A DNA stretch of 64,000 nucleotides, from contig NC_020187.1 of assembly GCF_000315915.1 (NCBI RefSeq), positions 1,488,001 to 1,552,000 of the forward strand, written 5' to 3'. The translations under genes and the position numbers were made by a program. This stretch comes from Henningerozyma blattae CBS 6284. Its lineage: Eukaryota; Ascomycota; Saccharomycetes; Saccharomycetales; Saccharomycetaceae. The notes beneath the pieces were generated by a model, which was given only the letters and a program-made list of their open reading frames with translations, did not search any database and was not told the origin of the DNA. Shown here piece by piece: positions 39,137 to 48,010 of this stretch. Numbering within the stretch: the first letter of the stretch is position 1; each line of letters starts with the position of its first letter.

Positions 39137-41908
39137 ATGGCTAAAACTAAAAGAAAGGGTAACTCGAGAAAGAAATCTGCCAAGAGAGTATTAAATGCCT
39201 TAGAAATTGCTGAAAAAGAGCTTAATGGCTTTAACAGCTCAAGTGATGAAGAGAGCTATAACAAATCAGGTAGCGGTCGTCGTAAGAATGTTGTTAATCT
39301 ATTAAAACGTGTTCAACGTGGTGAAAGTAGGGATGACGATGATGATGTAAGTGATGATAGTTTTGTTGACGAAGAATTAGATTCTGATGATGCCTTAGGT
39401 TCCGATGATGACTATGATGTATTGAATTCAAAATTTTCTCAAACTATACGTGACATGACAAAGAAATCTGGTAAAGAGTATGTTCCAGATTATATTGATG
39501 AAGAGGAAGGTTACACCTCCATTGATGAAGATGATTTAATGCCTCTATCAGCTGTTTGGGATATGGAAGATAAAACCAAGGATGACGATATTAGTGATAG
39601 TGATACTGAACAATCAAAAAATCAACTAAAACTTGATGATAATCTTTCTGAATCTTCCTCAAATGAAGAATCCTCATCTGGCGAAGAATCTGCATCTGAC
39701 GGAGAATCTACATCTGAATCTGGTGACGAATCTAACTCTGATTACGATCCATTTGATGAAATCTCTGAAGATGAAGAAGACGTTGCGTTAAATACAATTA
39801 CCAATGATTTAATTAAAGACACAAATCAAAACATTAGTCGTAAACTAGATACATATGGTGGTGGTGAAGAAAGTGAATTTGTTTTACCTACAAAACATGT
39901 ATCCTCATCAATTGGAAATTCTGGTAAATTAAACTTGGCTGATATGATGAATGCTATTGATGATAAAAAAGCAAGTGCAGAAGCTGCATTTGTTACTAAT
40001 AACCCACAAACTTCACAAGTAGTCAGTGTGCCATTACCACAACGTATTCAAAAGCGTCATGAAAGAGAAGCAGCTTATGAAATTTCGAAAAAAGAAGTTC
40101 ATAAATGGAAAGATATCGTTGACCAAAACCGTGACGCAGATCATTTAGACTTCTCTAAACTAAATAATAAAACTAAACAAAAGGAGGCAAGTGTTTTTAC
40201 AAGAGAATCAAAGCATAATAAAAATGAATTGGAAAGTAAAGTGGATGAACTTCTAGAAAAAAGTAATTTAGCTGAAGATATCGAAAATTCTAAATTTGAA
40301 GAATTAAGTGAGGCTAAAATGAGTAGTGAAGACATAATTAAGAGAAGGAATGAAGTTCGTTTAATGAGAGAATTAATGTTCCGTGAAGAAAGAAAGGCAA
40401 GAAGAATTAAAAAGATCAAATCAAAAGCTTATCATCGTATTAAGAAAAAGGAATTGCTAAAGAATAAAGCATTTGCAGGTATTGACGAATTTGAAGATGA
40501 AGAAGATGCAGAAATTGCAAGAGCCAAAGAAAGAATGACATTAAAACATAGAGCAAATTCTAAATGGGCAAAAGATATGGTTAAACATGGTATGAGTAAT
40601 GACAAAGAAACAAGAGAAGAAATTGAAGAAATGTTGAGACAAGGAGATAGATTAAAAGATAAAATATTAGGGTATAATGACAATGAAGATCGTGATAATA
40701 GAGACATCAATGATCTTGAAGATGAGTACGGTGATGAGGATCAAGAAGCTGCCGATGCAAAGACAAGAAATATTGGTAAAAGTGGTATTATGAATATGCA
40801 ATTTATGAAGAATGCAGAATCAAGAGAAAGAGAAGAGAATAAAATTGCTATTGACAGATTAAGAAGATTTGAAAATGGTGAAGATGTTGAGCAATTCTTT
40901 GGAAATGATGAGGAAAATGGGAAGAACCGTGCTGTTAATGTTGAACTAAATAAAGGTAGGCGTATCTATACACCTGGTAATCTTGATAGTAAAAGAGAAA
41001 TGGATGAATTAGAGAAAGAAGTTATGGAAGAGGAAAATATAGATAGAGCAAGAACGTTAGAAGGGCGTTTAACTAAAAAAATACAAGGCACAAAAGTAGA
41101 GAAGAAACTATTTGAAGAAAATCTAACCAAAACCACTGAGGAGGATGAATCAGATAAAGAAAGTGTAAAAAAAAATGATGGGAATAATACAACAAAACAT
41201 GATAATAGAGAAGAAAACGATGTTAATCCTTGGTTAGTTGATTCTGATGATGAAGATTCACATATTAAGAGAAGTTCAAAAGTTGAAGTGATTGATAAAA
41301 ATAGTAGTAAGCTTGTTAAGAGTGGTAATAAGATTGCCAAGGCTATGAATAAGAATCCAATGAAAAGAACTCATGACGATGATGATGAATTACTAGATGT
41401 AATGAATAATAAATTAGAACTTAATAGGGATAAAGATTCTACTTCATATATGTTTCAACAACAAGATGTTGTTGCAGAAGCATTTGCTGGTGATGATGTA
41501 GTTACTACGTTTGAACAAGAGAAAGCTGAAATTGCTGATGATGACGATGATAAAGAAGAAGATGTAACACTACCTGGTTGGGGTTCTTGGGCAGGTGCAG
41601 GTGCTAATCCAAAGAAAAAGAGAAAGTTTACAAAGATTGTAAAAGGTGTTGTTGAAAAAGATAAGAGAAAGGATAAGAATTTAAAGAATGTAATAATAAA
41701 TGAAAAATTCAATAAGCATAGTGTTAAATATCAATCATCTTCAGTTCCATTCCCATACGAAAATAGAGAACAATACGAAAGATCGCTACGTATGCCTTTA
41801 GGTCAAGAATGGACGTCACGTTCTTCTCATCAAAAATTAATAAAACCACGTATTATGGTTAAACCCGGTGAAGTAATTGATCCATTAAAGGCACCATTCA
41901 AAGGATAA
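39137..41908 (+). CDS. UTP14: U3 snoRNP / SSU processome protein Utp14
   Basis: Utp14 is a nucleolar SSU-processome component that activates the helicase Dhr1 for 18S rRNA maturation. The 923-residue protein (899 in S. cerevisiae) is highly charged, with Ser/Asp/Glu-rich N-terminal tracts. The conserved Utp14 core begins around 'PLPQRIQKRHEREAAYEISK' and includes 'RMTLKHRANSKWAKDMVKHG'. Near the end are 'LPGWGSWAGAGANPKKKRKF' and 'VPFPYENREQYERSLRMPLG'. It is YML093W, and the upstream RRPE/PAC pair fits its role. Confidence 0.97.
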   Translation: MAKTKRKGNSRKKSAKRVLNALEIAEKELNGFNSSSDEESYNKSGSGRRKNVVNLLKRVQRGESRDDDDDVSDDSFVDEELDSDDALGSDDDYDVLNSKFSQTIRDMTKKSGKEYVPDYIDEEEGYTSIDEDDLMPLSAVWDMEDKTKDDDISDSDTEQSKNQLKLDDNLSESSSNEESSSGEESASDGESTSESGDESNSDYDPFDEISEDEEDVALNTITNDLIKDTNQNISRKLDTYGGGEESEFVLPTKHVSSSIGNSGKLNLADMMNAIDDKKASAEAAFVTNNPQTSQVVSVPLPQRIQKRHEREAAYEISKKEVHKWKDIVDQNRDADHLDFSKLNNKTKQKEASVFTRESKHNKNELESKVDELLEKSNLAEDIENSKFEELSEAKMSSEDIIKRRNEVRLMRELMFREERKARRIKKIKSKAYHRIKKKELLKNKAFAGIDEFEDEEDAEIARAKERMTLKHRANSKWAKDMVKHGMSNDKETREEIEEMLRQGDRLKDKILGYNDNEDRDNRDINDLEDEYGDEDQEAADAKTRNIGKSGIMNMQFMKNAESREREENKIAIDRLRRFENGEDVEQFFGNDEENGKNRAVNVELNKGRRIYTPGNLDSKREMDELEKEVMEEENIDRARTLEGRLTKKIQGTKVEKKLFEENLTKTTEEDESDKESVKKNDGNNTTKHDNREENDVNPWLVDSDDEDSHIKRSSKVEVIDKNSSKLVKSGNKIAKAMNKNPMKRTHDDDDELLDVMNNKLELNRDKDSTSYMFQQQDVVAEAFAGDDVVTTFEQEKAEIADDDDDKEEDVTLPGWGSWAGAGANPKKKRKFTKIVKGVVEKDKRKDKNLKNVIINEKFNKHSVKYQSSSVPFPYENREQYERSLRMPLGQEWTSRSSHQKLIKPRIMVKPGEVIDPLKAPFKG

Positions 41909-42062
41909 TAATGGTCTACTATTGTGAATAATATTTTTATAAGAATGTCTTTTTTTTTCTAGATTTCTCGTTTACATAAAGAAGATCATTGAAATGTATA
42001 ATAGTATAAATGAAATGCGACAGAATAATAATATATATATATATATATGTGTGTAAGGTACG

Positions 42063-42175
42063 AATCCGATGCTTATAAAGTACTAATCTGATGCTTATAA
42101 AGTACTAATCCGATGCTCACAAGGCAACTAATCCGATGCTTATAAGGCAGCTAATCCGATGCTCATAAGGCAGCT
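42063..42175. repeat. Five 22-23-bp tandem repeats overlapping the PRE8 stop codon
   Basis: The units begin AATCYGATGCTYAYAA and run 42063-42084, 42085-42106, 42107-42129, 42130-42152 and 42153-42175. The last unit contains the PRE8 stop codon (42163-42165) and part of its last Ala-Leu codons; the others continue into the 3' UTR. The flanking sequence 41909-42062 also holds a short (TA)n run and nothing else. Confidence 0.95.
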
Positions 42176-42933
42176 AATCTATCGTTAATTTCTTGTGGGG
42201 TCAATTTTCTGAAACGTGGACCTAATTGACCTTCAACCCCTGTGAAACCCAACATATCATTATTTGGTTCACCAACTACAGCAATTTCTAAAGTATCACC
42301 GTTAAATTCTCCCTCTACTGCTTCTCTTAGAGCAAGAAGAGCGATATGTACTGCATCTTCTAGCTCTAGCTCATCATGCCAACGTTTTTCTAGGAAAGTC
42401 TTTGCTGCTACAGCACCTCTACCAACAGCAGTAGCTTTCCAAGGGAAATAAGCACCAGAGGGATCGACTTGATATAAGGCAAACCCACTATTACTATCGT
42501 TTTCATTAGCATTATCATGACCTGCTACTAATAAAGAGACACCGAACGGCCTTACACCACCTGATTGAGTAGCTTCTTGCATTATAGCAGCTACATCGGC
42601 TACCAGTTGTCTTGTTGGTGGATATTCACCATAAACTCTTTTATAATTTGTATGAGCAGCCTTTCTTGCCTTGTCGACTAAAACGCGGCAATCTGGACCC
42701 ATTCCTGCATAAACGGTTCCTATATTTGGAGTCAATAGGGAAATTTTGTCTAACGATTCTGCTAATGCTAGTGATGAACCACTTTTCTTTTCTGTAGCTA
42801 AGACGACACCGTTAGTCGCTTTGATCCCTAAGGCGGTTACACCTTGTTTAACTGCAGTTAAAGCATAGTCAATTTGACCTAATTTACCATTGGGAGAAAA
42901 TGTTGTTAAGGAGAAGGAATATCTGTCGGCCAT
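42163..42933 (-). CDS. PRE8: 20S proteasome alpha-2 subunit Pre8
   Basis: Pre8 is a structural alpha-ring subunit of the 20S proteasome. The N-terminal alpha signature 'DRYSFSLTTFSPNGKLGQID' is intact, followed by 'GIKATNGVVLATEKKSGSSL' and 'RPFGVSLLVAGHD'. The frame continues upstream to 42975, but the Met at 42933 ('MADRYSFSL') is the family's start and gives 256 residues (250 in S. cerevisiae). It is YML092C. A PACE-like site upstream at 43065-43073 fits Rpn4 control. The 3' end merges with a tandem repeat. Confidence 0.97.
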   Translation of the reverse strand: MADRYSFSLTTFSPNGKLGQIDYALTAVKQGVTALGIKATNGVVLATEKKSGSSLALAESLDKISLLTPNIGTVYAGMGPDCRVLVDKARKAAHTNYKRVYGEYPPTRQLVADVAAIMQEATQSGGVRPFGVSLLVAGHDNANENDSNSGFALYQVDPSGAYFPWKATAVGRGAVAAKTFLEKRWHDELELEDAVHIALLALREAVEGEFNGDTLEIAVVGEPNNDMLGFTGVEGQLGPRFRKLTPQEINDRLAAL

Positions 42934-43565
42934 GATTAGATACGATAAAGAAACGTTTGTTTTATGGAATTGCAATTAATGCTTGGCCTTGTCTTTTGGG
43001 TTATTTTTTTTTTTTTTTGTAATACCTAATAATTTAGTATGCTTTATATGTATGAGATTTTCGATTCGCCACTGAAAAGTGCGATATGAGATTTTAAGGA
43101 TGGGTCATGTGATGCGAGGTCCTATGATGCGAGGTCCTATGATGCGAGGTCCTATGCCTTTGCATAATTGAACTTCAAAACAAGAGCTACTGGGGATATA
43201 CAAGAGCAAAAAAAAATATGTAATAGAATAATAATATTAAAACTGCGTTGAATATTGTTCTTTTTTTTTTTTTTTAATATAATGTATAATAATAATTAAA
43301 ATAAATGAATAAATAAATAAATAAATAGATCATAAATAACGTTCAATAAAAAAAAAAACAGAAAAAAAAAGTGGGGTCATGAAAAATAATGTGAGTGTGT
43401 GTGAGTGTATAATAAAAAAAAAAAAAATAACAATAATAATAATAATAATAAATAGGTGATGGGACGGGGGGGGGGGGGGGAGGATTTAGAATATATTAGA
43501 GAATAAAAGAATATATTAGAGGTGCCAAAAAAAATAAAAAAAGACACTTTGGCACGTTATAAAAA
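42934..43565. promoter_or_regulatory. PRE8 upstream region and RPM2 3' end: PACE-like site and simple repeats
   Basis: The minus-strand sequence AGTGGCGAA at 43065-43073 resembles the proteasome element GGTGGCAAA and lies about 130 bases upstream of PRE8. Three perfect copies of the 15-mer GATGCGAGGTCCTAT follow at 43111-43155. Nearer the RPM2 stop are (AATA)n, (AAT)n and poly-A tracts and a run of 15 G at 43466-43480. No gene is visible. Confidence 0.65.
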
Positions 43566-46385
43566 TTATGCAGATAAAATGCAATCCAAGTTGAAATTAT
43601 CATTTTGTTGGGATGGAGGTGGAGGTGGAGTAGGGGTACGAGTAGGGGTGGGAGAAGCATTTGGAATTTGTTTTGGTTTTGAATTTTTCAAATTATTATA
43701 TGAGATTAAATCATCCATGATGATGGAAGTGTTTAAAAGTAAAGTTTCGTCGATAATGGGGACGATAGAATTGAATTCTATTAATTTGTTGTATTGTTTT
43801 TTCTTGAAAAGAATGTTGTAGATCTTGTTGATGGAAGATTTGAAACGGACTTGTTTTTCAATACTTTTGAAATCATGAGGGAAGTTTATGAGGGGCAATG
43901 TAATATTGATGGGTAAGTCCGTTATGATTCTTTGTAAAGAGGTATCGTTTATATCATCGAGTTTGAAGATTGAATTGAAAAAAGTGTTTAGGAATTTTTG
44001 AAGACAAAATTTGGAACAATTCATGATGATGAAATTGATTAAATTTTTCAATTCATGAGGATTCCAACAATTCAAATTCATTGTGTCTTCGATGATATTC
44101 CAATTCAAGAATTTTTGATTATAAATCAATTCAAGATAAGTATTTGAATCGAAAATATAATTGAATTTTTTCAATTCAATAAATTTTTGGATAGCCATGT
44201 TGGGAGAATCATGGATCAAAGAGGAATAATTGAGTGGGTAGGATTTATTCCATTGACCAGGATGGAATTTACAATTGAAATATGAATTGATTTCTGGTGG
44301 GAAATCGAGGATTTTAATGGTTTGGATAATATCTTGAGTGATGAAGTTTGCAGGGTTTTCATGTAATTGATAAAGATTGTTGATCAACCGTTTGAAATGG
44401 GAGATTGTATCTTGGAAAAGATTCAATCTACTTGGAGTAGTAGTTTGAGGGGAAGCCGAAGATTCGAGAAGTTTTGAAATTACAATGGAATAGATTGATA
44501 GAGATTTGATGTAAAAATCCATGGAGGTTAGTGGAGCAGTGAAGAGTAAAGGTAAGAAATTGTAAAGGGGTGAAAGGTTTGAATCGTCGTTGGGAGAAGG
44601 TAAATCCAGATTGGTGAGGTAATGTGAGAAACAATCCAATTGGATGAATTGTATGAGTAAATCGGGTTGTGATTTGAATTGGTCGTAGATGGAATTGAAG
44701 AGTTTCAAAGATTCGAATTGGTTTTTATTGATTAGAGAGGCATGAATGTTTACAAAGTTCAAGATTTGTTGATGGGTGAATTCATATTTTTGGAAATGTT
44801 TGAAAATCAAAGGGTAAGTGAAGGAGACGTTTGTGAATTCCAAGGAGTTTTCGATGGATTCATGGAGTAAGGAGGTGATGAGGGGCAAGTTGTTGTTTAA
44901 TAATGCATGGTTTAGAATGGAAGTGGTGATCAACTGGGTGATATTCTTGGAGGTCAAGATCGAGGTGGACAATGCCGGGAAATAAGGGTTGCTGTAGAAG
45001 GAAGGGGAGTTGAGCAGGGAGGTTGTGAGAGAGGCGATGTTGAAATCTGGGGAAGCGTTTGGGCGCCTTGATAACAAAGGGTAGAGTTTAGTGAGGATGA
45101 TGTCCCAGACATGGGAGTGGGATTCCAAGGGGATGTTTTTGTTATGTTGGAGGAGGGTGTAGGTGTAATAGATGAGGAAGTTGTGATCGAAAAGGTGAGG
45201 AGATTTAGTGTTGAAGGATTCGAAGAGTTGGAAAGAATAGAGTGGGTTGATCTTGGAATATGATAGGATGGTGTTTGGGAGCAGGATGGCGGCTGTCGAG
45301 GGGTCCTGTATGGAGTCGTTCAATAGCGAGTCGTTCAGTAGCGAGTTTGCGGTAGCAAACTCGCCAGTTTCGATAAGCGCGGAAAGATAGGTTGCCAAGA
45401 TTAAACGACGGGTGGACAGGGCAGAAGGGTTAGGGAAAGCCGCGCGGCAATAGTCCAGCAGGAACTTCTTGTTATTATTCAACCTTGCCAATGTGAGTAA
45501 AGTCAAATGGATCTGGGATTGTAATGCAGTTTGAATGTCAGGGTTGAATTGGGATATATGGGACTGTAGAGTGGTGCAATCGATATAGCCGGGATACAAG
45601 ATGGTGTTTACTAGGAAGTATTGTAAAAGTTCTTGAGACAAGTTGTTGTTATGGTTTGGAAGGATCTCGGAGAGTAGATTCAACGCGATCTTGTAGAAAT
45701 CAGTTCCGTTTAAGTTGTTTGCATGGCATGCTACGATGGAACATTTGAAGAGAGCTATTAAGAGAATGTTCAAGATGGAATCATTGGGGGCGATTTTATT
45801 TTTGATGATGATGTCTTGATAGCAGTTTAATAGTTGAAAGACTTTATAGTTGATGTCGTTGAGATCTAGATCGCGATGGAGAATGGAAAGGAGGATCTTG
45901 GAGTAGATTTGCAGGGGAGGGACGATGTTGTTGCGTTTTAGGGACTGGTATAGGGCGTTTACTTTGTTGTAGTCTCTGGATTGGAAGCAGGCGTTGATCT
46001 GGGCGATGTGGGTTCGTAGGAAGGAATCGGAGTCGAAGCCTTGGTCGGAGTTTGCTGCGGCGGCGGAGATAGCGGTGGCGGAGATAGCGGTGGCGGCGTT
46101 TGCGGCGGCGGCGTTTGCGGCGGCGTTTTTCGCACTGGCACTCGCATCGGCCTTAACCGCGGGCGCACGTGGCTTCGACAGCCCCGAGATCGGCGCGGCC
46201 AGAACCCTAGGGCTCGCGCGGGGAGCCGCACGTGACGCCGAGGCGGGCGCACGTGACACGGCGGTGGTGTGGTGGTGTGGCGCAGTGGTGTGGCGCACGA
46301 CCGCACGTGCCGCGCGGGGCGCGGCACGTGCAGTCTTGGCCGAGGCAGACGCGACAGAACAGGGCGAAAGCGGGTGGAGCGGCAT
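43566..46385 (-). CDS. RPM2: Mitochondrial RNase P protein Rpm2
   Basis: Rpm2 is the protein subunit of mitochondrial RNase P, which trims 5' ends of mitochondrial tRNAs. Identification rests on position (YML091C follows PRE8/YML092C) and on pentatricopeptide-like helical sequence such as 'VNALYQSLKRNNIVPPLQIY'. The frame reaches 46478 without an ATG; the first ATG is 46385, giving 939 residues, shorter than the 1202 of S. cerevisiae. The first 140 residues are an Arg/Ala/Ser/His-rich region without acidic residues at the start, as expected of a mitochondrial presequence. They are encoded by a GC-rich island with five CACGTG hexamers and Ala-Asn/Ala-Ile repeats, in sharp contrast to the AT-rich remainder. 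Confidence 0.85.
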   Translation of the reverse strand: MPLHPLSPCSVASASAKTARAAPRAARAVVRHTTAPHHHTTAVSRAPASASRAAPRASPRVLAAPISGLSKPRAPAVKADASASAKNAAANAAAANAATAISATAISAAAANSDQGFDSDSFLRTHIAQINACFQSRDYNKVNALYQSLKRNNIVPPLQIYSKILLSILHRDLDLNDINYKVFQLLNCYQDIIIKNKIAPNDSILNILLIALFKCSIVACHANNLNGTDFYKIALNLLSEILPNHNNNLSQELLQYFLVNTILYPGYIDCTTLQSHISQFNPDIQTALQSQIHLTLLTLARLNNNKKFLLDYCRAAFPNPSALSTRRLILATYLSALIETGEFATANSLLNDSLLNDSIQDPSTAAILLPNTILSYSKINPLYSFQLFESFNTKSPHLFDHNFLIYYTYTLLQHNKNIPLESHSHVWDIILTKLYPLLSRRPNASPDFNIASLTTSLLNSPSFYSNPYFPALSTSILTSKNITQLITTSILNHALLNNNLPLITSLLHESIENSLEFTNVSFTYPLIFKHFQKYEFTHQQILNFVNIHASLINKNQFESLKLFNSIYDQFKSQPDLLIQFIQLDCFSHYLTNLDLPSPNDDSNLSPLYNFLPLLFTAPLTSMDFYIKSLSIYSIVISKLLESSASPQTTTPSRLNLFQDTISHFKRLINNLYQLHENPANFITQDIIQTIKILDFPPEINSYFNCKFHPGQWNKSYPLNYSSLIHDSPNMAIQKFIELKKFNYIFDSNTYLELIYNQKFLNWNIIEDTMNLNCWNPHELKNLINFIIMNCSKFCLQKFLNTFFNSIFKLDDINDTSLQRIITDLPINITLPLINFPHDFKSIEKQVRFKSSINKIYNILFKKKQYNKLIEFNSIVPIIDETLLLNTSIIMDDLISYNNLKNSKPKQIPNASPTPTRTPTPPPPPSQQNDNFNLDCILSA

Positions 46386-46411
46386 CGCTTGGCAGAGGAG
46401 GATGGGAAAGT

Positions 46412-46474
46412 GCAACGAGCAACGAGCAACGAGCAACGAGCAACGAGCAAAGAGCAAAGAGCAAAGAGCAAAGG
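46412..46474 (+). repeat. 7-bp tandem repeat (GCAACGA)5(GCAAAGA)3(GCAAAGG)
   Basis: There are nine head-to-tail heptamers differing only at positions 5 and 7, immediately upstream of the RPM2 start on the other strand. They lie in the RPM2 5' UTR. Confidence 0.97.
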
Positions 46475-46845
46475 ACAAACTGCTAAGGGAGCAGGGCAGG
46501 CGGCACAGGCGGACGGCGGGCGAGTGCAGCGGCGTGGTGTTATATATTGGGGGGAAACTGGCCAGCAGCCAAGAGCAGCGCCAGCCAACGCGCCAAAAGC
46601 AGACGAGTCACAAGCGTGGGGCGGCGTGGCCAAACCGCGGATCTAAGCGGGTGTGGGCGTGTGGGAAAATAACAGCGCACAGCTAAGGCCCCCCAGACGC
46701 GCGCGTGCAAAGGCGCAAGGCCGAGACCGGGTTACCCGAAGCGGGGCGTGCGGCGGCGTGCGACGGCGTGCGACGGCGTGTTTCCGGATCGGGCCGGGCC
46801 GGGGCGGCTTGTAGGCAGGCGGGAGCGCAGGCGGAAGTGCAGGCG

Positions 46846-46905
46846 GGAAACGGAAGCGGAAGCGGAAACGGAAGCGGGAGCGGGAGCGGGAGCGGGAGCG
46901 GGAGC
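46846..46905 (+). repeat. 6-bp tandem repeat GGAARC/GGGAGC, ten copies
   Basis: Hexamers read GGAAAC, GGAAGC, GGAAGC, GGAAAC, GGAAGC, then five of GGGAGC. The strand is purine-dominated, in the core of the GC-rich island. Confidence 0.95.
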
Positions 46906-47333
46906 GGATGCAAGACACAAGCGGCCGAAGAAGAAACGGCTGACTCGGGCTGTGCACAGAGGACGCGCGGGCCAACGTCACGCGGCACGACGCGTGCGAG
47001 TGGCGTGATCGCGTGACTGGGCGAGCGGCGAGCGGCGAGTGGCGTGCGGCGCTACCAGTCTGCGGAGGGGCAAGGGATTGGCGGTTGGCGATCCCTGTTT
47101 TGGCTTGGTTTGGGCTTGGTAGCCTTGTAGTATTGGCGGGGCAAACAAGAAACGAGGGAGCAGAATCGGAATCACGCTACGCCCATGACGTAATGGCGCA
47201 TCCGGTGGGCCATTGGCTGCCACGTGATTTGGATGCAGGGTCAACAGGGACCCTTATTGCCTGTTTTGCCCTGGTATCGTTTGCCATTCGGTGTTCCCTT
47301 GGAAACACAATCTGCCCGATTGGCACAAACCAA

Positions 47334-47368
47334 GTGGTTCCGCGGAACCACAAGCGACGTTCCGCGGA
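47334..47368. promoter_or_regulatory. Pair of perfect Pdr1/Pdr3-type elements (PDRE)
   Basis: TCCGCGGA occurs at 47339-47346, centred in an 18-base perfect palindrome (GTGGTTCCGCGGAACCAC, 47334-47351), and again at 47361-47368, 22 bases away. In S. cerevisiae this octamer is the strongest Pdr1/Pdr3 binding site. No drug-resistance gene is adjacent: the nearest genes are RPM2 (about 950 bases) and the tRNA. Confidence 0.6.
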
Positions 47369-47480
47369 TCTTCGCACCGAAGGAGGAGTTACAATTGGCA
47401 TATTCGCAAGACCTTGGGCAACATGCTTATCGTGCGCTGTCGTCACGTGATTTTAATTTTCGCGGGAAAAAGAAAAATTG

Positions 47481-47593
47481 TGGTTGCTAAGAGATTCGAA
47501 CTCTTGCATCTTACGATACCTGAGGGTTCCACTCTTTCTGAGTGTTAAGCTAACGCTTGAATCAGGCGCCTTAGACCGCTCGGCCAAACAACC
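47481..47593 (-). tRNA. tRNA-Leu(CAA) with intron
   Basis: The reverse strand starts GGTTGTTTGGCCGAGCGG (A box), has anticodon CAA at 47559-47557 after CCTGATT, an intron of about 31 bases right after the anticodon loop purine, the long variable arm typical of leucine tRNAs, a T-arm with GTTCGAATC (B box), and an acceptor end AGCAACC plus discriminator A. The exons match what I recall of the S. cerevisiae intron-containing tRNA-Leu(CAA). Total length is 113 bases. Confidence 0.96.
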
Positions 47594-47610
47594 ATTGTAT
47601 TTGTTGGTTC

Positions 47611-48010
47611 TGTTGTAAACCAACTTAGGAGTACTATACACTAAAATAGTAACTACCAAAACTTAACTTAACAATCTTATTAACTTAACACCAGTTAATA
47701 CTTCGAACTTACGAATATAATTGTTGTTCTTTTTTAAACTAAATAGCTATGTGAAAGAACTATAAATTTATGTCCTAAGTCTGGAAAAGCTGGCCTTTAA
47801 ATACTTTTCAAAGGTCAACGCCAGCTTTCCCATTTTACTTTAATTGGACTGTTTATAAGCTTACTTACAAGGGTAGGAGTGCACAGTTTGAGTAATGCTG
47901 GCTAACTAGTAGAGATTATGCATCGAACAGATATTCACAGGTATGCAACTAGCAGTTGCTCAGTGTTGTGTACAATTTCTAGTTAGCAACTTGTAGATGA
48001 GTATAAAGTC
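47611..48010 (-). mobile_element. Ty3/Gypsy-type LTR, inverted relative to the adjoining element
   Basis: This 400-base stretch is the reverse complement of the LTR at 51736-52150, with high identity by eye (roughly nine in ten bases). Its outer end carries the terminal TGTTGTA, and its inner end lacks the last 15 or so bases of the LTR. The outer end lies 17 bases upstream of the mature 5' end of the tRNA-Leu gene, the insertion position typical of Ty3-like elements. Confidence 0.9.

Larger units (their letters stand above)
46386..47480. other. GC-rich island between RPM2 and tRNA-Leu
   Basis: This is about 1.1 kb of strikingly GC-rich DNA in an AT-rich genome. It holds nine copies of a 7-mer (46412-46474), ten copies of a 6-mer (46846-46905), GCGTGCGACG-type repeats near 46745-46780, CACGTG sites at 47221-47226 and 47444-47449, and two TCCGCGGA elements at 47339-47346 and 47361-47368. 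Many overlapping open frames exist on both strands, but none has recognisable domains and they are what high GC content produces, so I call no gene. Confidence 0.7.

Noticed and set aside
46386..46478. N-terminal extension of RPM2 through the heptamer repeat
   Set aside because: It has no ATG; the frame there only reads a repeated Ser-Leu-Leu-Val-Ala-Arg-Cys from the minisatellite. The first ATG is at 46385.
46705..47450. Several overlapping long open frames in the GC-rich island (for example 47013-47450 plus strand)
   Set aside because: High GC content removes stop codons on all frames; none has a recognisable domain, membrane pattern or consistent composition.
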